From IMG/VR virus record IMGVR_UViG_3300042544_002266, positions 1-43,029 of that record: a stretch of DNA of 43,029 nucleotides, one strand, 5' to 3'. Position numbers and translations under genes: made by a program. Below the pieces are notes generated by a model, which worked only from the letters and a program-made list of their open reading frames with translations, did not search any database and had not been told where the DNA came from. This document shows, in pieces, positions 39,540-43,029 of the stretch. The stretch's first letter is position 1. Each line of letters begins with the position of its first letter. The DNA comes from a virus.

Positions 39540-40198
39540 TAAAAATCAGGATAACCTTTGTTTTTGTTAAATTTATTTGTTGCGACAACTTGATTTCTTG
39601 TATTAATATCTGTTACTGAACCCACTTGCCCACTATTTTCACCCTTACCTTTCTCATCATTATCTGAAATTGCGTTAGGGTGGGTTAATCCGTATGAATT
39701 ATTACTTCCATACATATTCTTACTTAAGTTTTGTTGTCTTAAATTAATATCAGTAGATGAACCAACCTTTCCGTTATTTTCACCTTTTCCTTTTTCGTCA
39801 CCATCAGAAATTGCATTTGGGTTTGTACTACCATACCCAAAATTATCACTATATTGATTTTTAGTTAATAAAGATGTTCTTGTGTTAATGTCCGTAAGTG
39901 AACCCACTTGTCCGTTGTTTTCACCCTTACCTTTCTCATCATTATCTGATAATGCGTTTCTGTTAGTATCGGAGTATTCGTTTGCAGAATTATAAGTATT
40001 TCTCGCCAAACTATCAATTCTTGAGTTAATGTCAACGTTAGAACCTATTTTACCATCGTTATCACCTTTACCCTTCTCATCTCCTGTTGACAAAGCATTT
40101 TCGTGCATTGAACTATAGATTCCCTTATCAGTATAAGGGTTCTTACTCATATTTTCTTTTCTAAATTTATCTGCAAGTATTTCGAGCTGTGTTGCCAT
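39539..40198 (-). CDS. Repeat protein with four 47-residue DEKGKG units
   Basis: This 219-residue protein is made of four tandem repeats with the exact period 47 residues. D-E-K-G-K-G lies at 40, 87, 134 and 181, each followed by (D/E)-N-x-G-(K/Q)-(I/V)-G-S-x-x-D-I-N and a short variable part ending in K-N-x-Y or similar. The four repeats are similar but not identical at protein and DNA level. The pattern is new to me; a regular, charged, Gly/Asn-rich repeat suggests an elongated or metal-dependent structure such as a head or tail decoration. It lies in the late structural block; its end is 1 base from the WYL-like gene. Confidence 0.7.
   Translation of the reverse strand: MATQLEILADKFRKENMSKNPYTDKGIYSSMHENALSTGDEKGKGDNDGKIGSNVDINSRIDSLARNTYNSANEYSDTNRNALSDNDEKGKGENNGQVGSLTDINTRTSLLTKNQYSDNFGYGSTNPNAISDGDEKGKGENNGKVGSSTDINLRQQNLSKNMYGSNNSYGLTHPNAISDNDEKGKGENSGQVGSVTDINTRNQVVATNKFNKNKGYPDF
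39581..40111 (-). repeat. Four 141-bp coding repeats of the DEKGKG protein
   Basis: The block TCACC(C/T)TT(A/T)CC(T/C)TT(T/C)TC (complement encoding D-E-K-G-K-G-E) recurs every 141 bases. The repeats differ at many third positions, so they are old or under coding constraint rather than freshly duplicated. Confidence 0.75.
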
Positions 40199-40199
40199 A

Positions 40200-40679
40200 T
40201 TACATTAATTTTTTAATTCTTTCTATTTGTTCAAACAATCCCAAAGAACTTATTGGTGTCTTAAATGAGTTATTCTTAACCATATTAAGTTGTGGTAAAA
40301 AATCAGGTTTTTTGGAATGTTTCTTTAAATAACTATTTTTTCTTTCTCCTGTTATCCCACCCATTTCATCTGCATTCTTTCTACCTTCTTTTCTATTGGT
40401 TATTTGGTCTCTATCTTGACCTAAAACAGACCAACCAAAAGTTTCCATAGGTTCACCACCATATAAATTATATGTTTGTGCGTTGTTTACTCTATCGACT
40501 GATTTAATGTCGTGTAGTATTCTTTTTAATTGTCCGTAATTAACTTTACCTGTTTGAATTAAATTTTTTGCCCTATTGACACCTTCGGTATCATCAGAAC
40601 TTGCACCTAATTGTACATTTAAATGTCGTATCACGTTTTCAGGTAAATCATATTCCTTACCTTGTAATTCACTATTCAT
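40200..40679 (-). CDS. Virion-associated protein, 159 aa
   Basis: This 159-residue protein is not recognised. It has a helical N-terminal half with a N-V-I-R-H-L-N-V-Q-L-G pattern, a Gly/Pro-rich W-S-V-L-G-Q-D-R-D segment, and basic K-K-H-S-K-K-P-D near the end. It overlaps the upstream gene's 3' end by 8 bases and ends 1 base before the repeat-protein gene, so it belongs to the same operon. Probably structural by context. Confidence 0.6.
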   Translation of the reverse strand: MNSELQGKEYDLPENVIRHLNVQLGASSDDTEGVNRAKNLIQTGKVNYGQLKRILHDIKSVDRVNNAQTYNLYGGEPMETFGWSVLGQDRDQITNRKEGRKNADEMGGITGERKNSYLKKHSKKPDFLPQLNMVKNNSFKTPISSLGLFEQIERIKKLM

Positions 40680-41463
40680 TATCTTTTACGTGTTTTAATA
40701 TGACACTCGTTGGGATTCCGTTATCTTTTAATGTGTTAAGTAGAACTTTAATTTGTCTTCTGATAATTGGAGACACATTACCTTCTTCATCTTTTTCTAA
40801 CACATCGTTTTCTTTTGTTTTTTTAGATAAAATACTTTCCAAATACTCCTCAACGAATTTTTTAGGATTCTCAACCAATCTAACTTTATCAGTATCCTTT
40901 AATTTTTCGTCATAACCCATTTTCTCCATTCTTTCTTCTGCCTCGTCATCAGGTAAATCTAATTCGTCTTTAAAATGTTCTTCCGCAGAATCGTAATCAG
41001 CATCGACACCCATAGTCTCGTCATAACCTAAAGAATTGTTCATTGCAATCTCAAGAATATCTTTTTTACTTAATTCTTCACCTTCTGCCCAATACTTTAA
41101 TTGTGAAATATTTTTACTTGCCGGCCCAAATGCACCAAAAGTACCAATCGTATTCATATATGATTGAACGTAATCATCTGTTGTATCTTTAACAGTTACC
41201 CCTTTAGTTGCTAAATTTGTTGGTTTATCACTTGATGCAATATTACCATCAGCATCCACAATTTCGTCAACTTCGGTTTCTTTTTCCACCTTTTCAGGTA
41301 TTTTTTCAAAATCTGTTTTGTCTGAAAATTCTTTAGCCCACTTAGACCATTTCTTCTTTTCCTTCTTTGAAGCACCCTTTTCATTGGCTTTAGCGTAGAA
41401 AAACCTTTGTTGTTTTTTCGACACAAACTTCTCTTCAATTACTTGTTTTAAAAATTGATTCAT
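40672..41463 (-). CDS. Phage protein with DUF3008-like N-terminal motif
   Basis: I take the ATG at 41463, as an in-frame TTG just before it is less likely. The 263-residue protein starts with S-K-K-Q-Q-R-F-F-Y-A-K-A-N-E-K-G (about 15-30), resembling the 'SKAQQRFMG' element of DUF3008-type phage proteins, followed by a Lys/Trp-rich stretch. The middle is Asp/Thr-rich and the C-terminal half is acidic with N-P-K-K-F-V-E-E-Y-L-E. It is the first gene of the minus-strand late block, divergent from a structural gene across a 52-base gap with a late motif on each side. Confidence 0.6.
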   Translation of the reverse strand: MNQFLKQVIEEKFVSKKQQRFFYAKANEKGASKKEKKKWSKWAKEFSDKTDFEKIPEKVEKETEVDEIVDADGNIASSDKPTNLATKGVTVKDTTDDYVQSYMNTIGTFGAFGPASKNISQLKYWAEGEELSKKDILEIAMNNSLGYDETMGVDADYDSAEEHFKDELDLPDDEAEERMEKMGYDEKLKDTDKVRLVENPKKFVEEYLESILSKKTKENDVLEKDEEGNVSPIIRRQIKVLLNTLKDNGIPTSVILKHVKDNE

Positions 41464-41477
41464 CAATATGGTTTTTA

Positions 41478-41485
41478 TATAAATA
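41478..41485 (-). promoter_or_regulatory. TATTTATA motif, minus strand side of divergent pair
   Basis: On the minus strand GATATTTATA ends 14 bases before the ATG at 41463. Confidence 0.5.
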
Positions 41486-41502
41486 TCAAATGATACGAAA
41501 GA

Positions 41503-41510
41503 TATTTATA
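41503..41510 (+). promoter_or_regulatory. TATTTATA motif, plus strand side of divergent pair
   Basis: GATATTTATA ends 5 bases before the ATG at 41516. Together with the minus-strand copy at 41478-41485 it forms a compact divergent late-promoter region. Confidence 0.6.
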
Positions 41511-41515
41511 ATAGT

Positions 41516-42934
41516 ATGAATACCCAAAATATTTTAAAGTTTTACGGCTCAAAGTTGGATGTTAAGTTAGATAGTTCAGAATTTTACGATTATGAGGTGT
41601 CAAAAGTCCAAGGAGATTATAATACGGACGTTTTAGATTTAACGACTCCTATAACATACACCGGTTTGACAATTGACACCGGTTTAGGGTATGCTAGCTG
41701 TTCAAGGAACACAATTAGACTGATTGAATACGATAATTCATCTAACGATTCATCTTATATCTATTCAGGATTATCATATACAATGGACTATGATGATTTC
41801 ATTAGTAATTTTGACTATCCTTATGAATATACAATCCTTAACAATAATATATATACATATACAGGGATTACTGATGAATCACATTATTTTAGAATTGGTG
41901 GATTTAATAATACTTTAGATTCTCCTTCTACGGGGTTCACTAAAGATATTATCGACTGCTCTCAAATATTAGGAGGAGCAAGTTGTTGCCCAACCCCATC
42001 ATCGTTATCAAACAAACCTTGGGCATATAAAATTAATGAAGGGACCGGAACAGGAAATTGTGAATCAATAGTACAAAGAAGAACCGAAAAAGGGTGGACA
42101 TTAGATTTCATATTCAATAGAGAAGGAGTTGATTGGTATTCAAATAACGTGTTTTATTATCTTGGGGTTAGGGGTGATGATAATCCCGACAATTATGTCG
42201 ATAATAATTTGTCGTTTCAATTTACCTCAGATAGAAGAATTAAATGGGTTTCTTATAGATACTCAGGAGTATGTGACCCATCATTAGGGTATTCTGATTC
42301 ATATTATTTAGACCAAGATGTAACACCAAGACTTTGTACCACCGGTTCAACTAAAGATTTTAATGTTACAATCGTATTTGACAGATATAAAAGATACACA
42401 GACTGTAATATTGAGAATGATGGTGGATGGAATGATATGATTCCCGGTATAAAAACAATACCATATACACCTGAATCGGGTAGTTCTGTTACATCTACAC
42501 AAACAACCGTCTATTCTGAAGACGAAGAATTAAGAAAGAAATGGGCAAGTGAGAGAGAAAGAAGATTAGGTGTTCTAAAAATATATTTAAATGGTCGACC
42601 AATTTATAAAAAAGAGGATTGGGAGGAAGTGATTCCGTCAACAAGAGGAGTACAACCATTTATACAATCTTGGGGTGGTGGAACAGGTTTAATGAACAAT
42701 GTACATAACGGTACTTGTTGTTTTAATATGAAAACAATTAAGTATTATGAAGAACCGTTAGACTTTGTTCACGTTCGTCATAATTTTTTAACAAGATTAA
42801 ATCAATATGATTTCTTTATTTGTGGATTAGATTGTGAAGATGATGTCTACACAATTGAAGGAGGTCACATAATCAATCAAAATGATGAAATCATAACAAG
42901 TAGTGATGGAATACACATACTATATAGAACATAA
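41516..42934 (+). CDS. Large virion structural protein, 472 aa (lectin-like region)
   Basis: This 472-residue protein is not firmly recognised. It is rich in Asn, Asp, Tyr, Ser and Thr with many short beta segments, as in tail or baseplate surface proteins, and contains several Cys pairs (about C161-C162 and C375-C376). Near residue 350 it reads L-G-V-L-K-I-Y-L-N-G-R-P-I-Y-K-K-E-D-W, a pattern seen in concanavalin-A/LamG-like domains, so sugar binding is possible. It starts directly after a late motif and precedes another structural gene with the same kind of start. Tail-adhesin or baseplate-wedge role is inferred. Confidence 0.65.
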   Translation: MNTQNILKFYGSKLDVKLDSSEFYDYEVSKVQGDYNTDVLDLTTPITYTGLTIDTGLGYASCSRNTIRLIEYDNSSNDSSYIYSGLSYTMDYDDFISNFDYPYEYTILNNNIYTYTGITDESHYFRIGGFNNTLDSPSTGFTKDIIDCSQILGGASCCPTPSSLSNKPWAYKINEGTGTGNCESIVQRRTEKGWTLDFIFNREGVDWYSNNVFYYLGVRGDDNPDNYVDNNLSFQFTSDRRIKWVSYRYSGVCDPSLGYSDSYYLDQDVTPRLCTTGSTKDFNVTIVFDRYKRYTDCNIENDGGWNDMIPGIKTIPYTPESGSSVTSTQTTVYSEDEELRKKWASERERRLGVLKIYLNGRPIYKKEDWEEVIPSTRGVQPFIQSWGGGTGLMNNVHNGTCCFNMKTIKYYEEPLDFVHVRHNFLTRLNQYDFFICGLDCEDDVYTIEGGHIINQNDEIITSSDGIHILYRT

Positions 42935-42941
42935 AAACTAA

Positions 42942-42949
42942 TATTTATA
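42942..42949 (+). promoter_or_regulatory. TATTTATA motif for the last gene
   Basis: ATATTTATA ends 3 bases before the ATG at 42953, the same spacing as at terminase and portal. Confidence 0.6.
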
Positions 42950-42952
42950 GAA

Positions 42953-43029
42953 ATGGCAGAAAATAAACTAATCTCAGAACTATCAGGAATTACAAATCCA
43001 AGTCTTACGGGTTATACCATATACGACGA
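42953..43029 (+). CDS. Structural protein, N-terminal fragment cut by the window edge
   Basis: An ATG at 42953, right after the late motif, opens a frame (M-A-E-N-K-L-I-S-E-L-S-G-I-T and onward) that runs to the end of the window without a stop. The short sequence is too small to identify. Its start M-A-E-N-x-L is also found at the portal start, probably by chance. Placement suggests a late virion gene. Confidence 0.7.
   Translation, partial: MAENKLISELSGITNPSLTGYTIYD

Overview
The window is a dense piece of a large, T4-related tailed phage (myovirus-type) genome. The host is probably a member of the Bacteroidota, most likely a flavobacterium-like organism. The phage assignment rests on a T4-order head cassette: large terminase, portal (gp20-like), prohead protease (gp21-like), acidic scaffold (gp22-like) and major capsid protein (gp23-like). 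A gp55-like late sigma factor and a gp5-like baseplate protein support it. The host guess rests on strongly AT-rich DNA, A-rich start regions almost without Shine-Dalgarno sequences, two good TTTG-N20-TAnnTTTG promoters of the Bacteroidota type, and a phage copy of ribosomal protein bS21 that looks like the Bacteroidota form.

Layout. 1-5383 (+): small membrane proteins including a holin-like one, a CsgG-like secreted protein, then a tightly packed envelope cassette (FeoA-like, PspC, outer-membrane-like protein, 2OG-Fe(II) oxygenase, low-complexity outer-membrane-like protein). 5378-8727 (-): small hypothetical and lipoprotein genes and a ClpC-like AAA+ unfoldase without its N-domain. 8884-18720 (+): a small heat-shock protein, KTSC and nucleotidyltransferase genes, acidic and EF-hand proteins, terminase, portal and a helical protein. 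18713-18904 (-): bS21 inserted in the head cluster. 19003-25165 (+): protease, scaffold, capsid, SAP-like, possible glycosyltransferase, dCMP deaminase. 25166-41463 (-): tail/baseplate and accessory virion genes mixed with late sigma, three glycosyltransferases, PhoH, dUTPase and a HAD-like protein. 41516-end (+): structural genes running off the right edge.

How it fits together. An 8-base motif, TATTTATA, recurs upstream of virion genes on both strands, often only 2-5 bases before the ATG and sometimes directly after a terminator. With the gp55-like sigma it suggests a late-promoter system producing very short-leader or leaderless mRNAs. The phage bS21 would act on the same step, translation initiation, in a host group whose bS21 is known to help sequester the anti-Shine-Dalgarno. 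The Clp/Hsp20 pair forms a divergent proteostasis module around a cluster of ATGTC repeats.

All functional calls come from reading motifs by eye; no database search was run. No tRNA, CRISPR array, insertion sequence or integrase was recognised.
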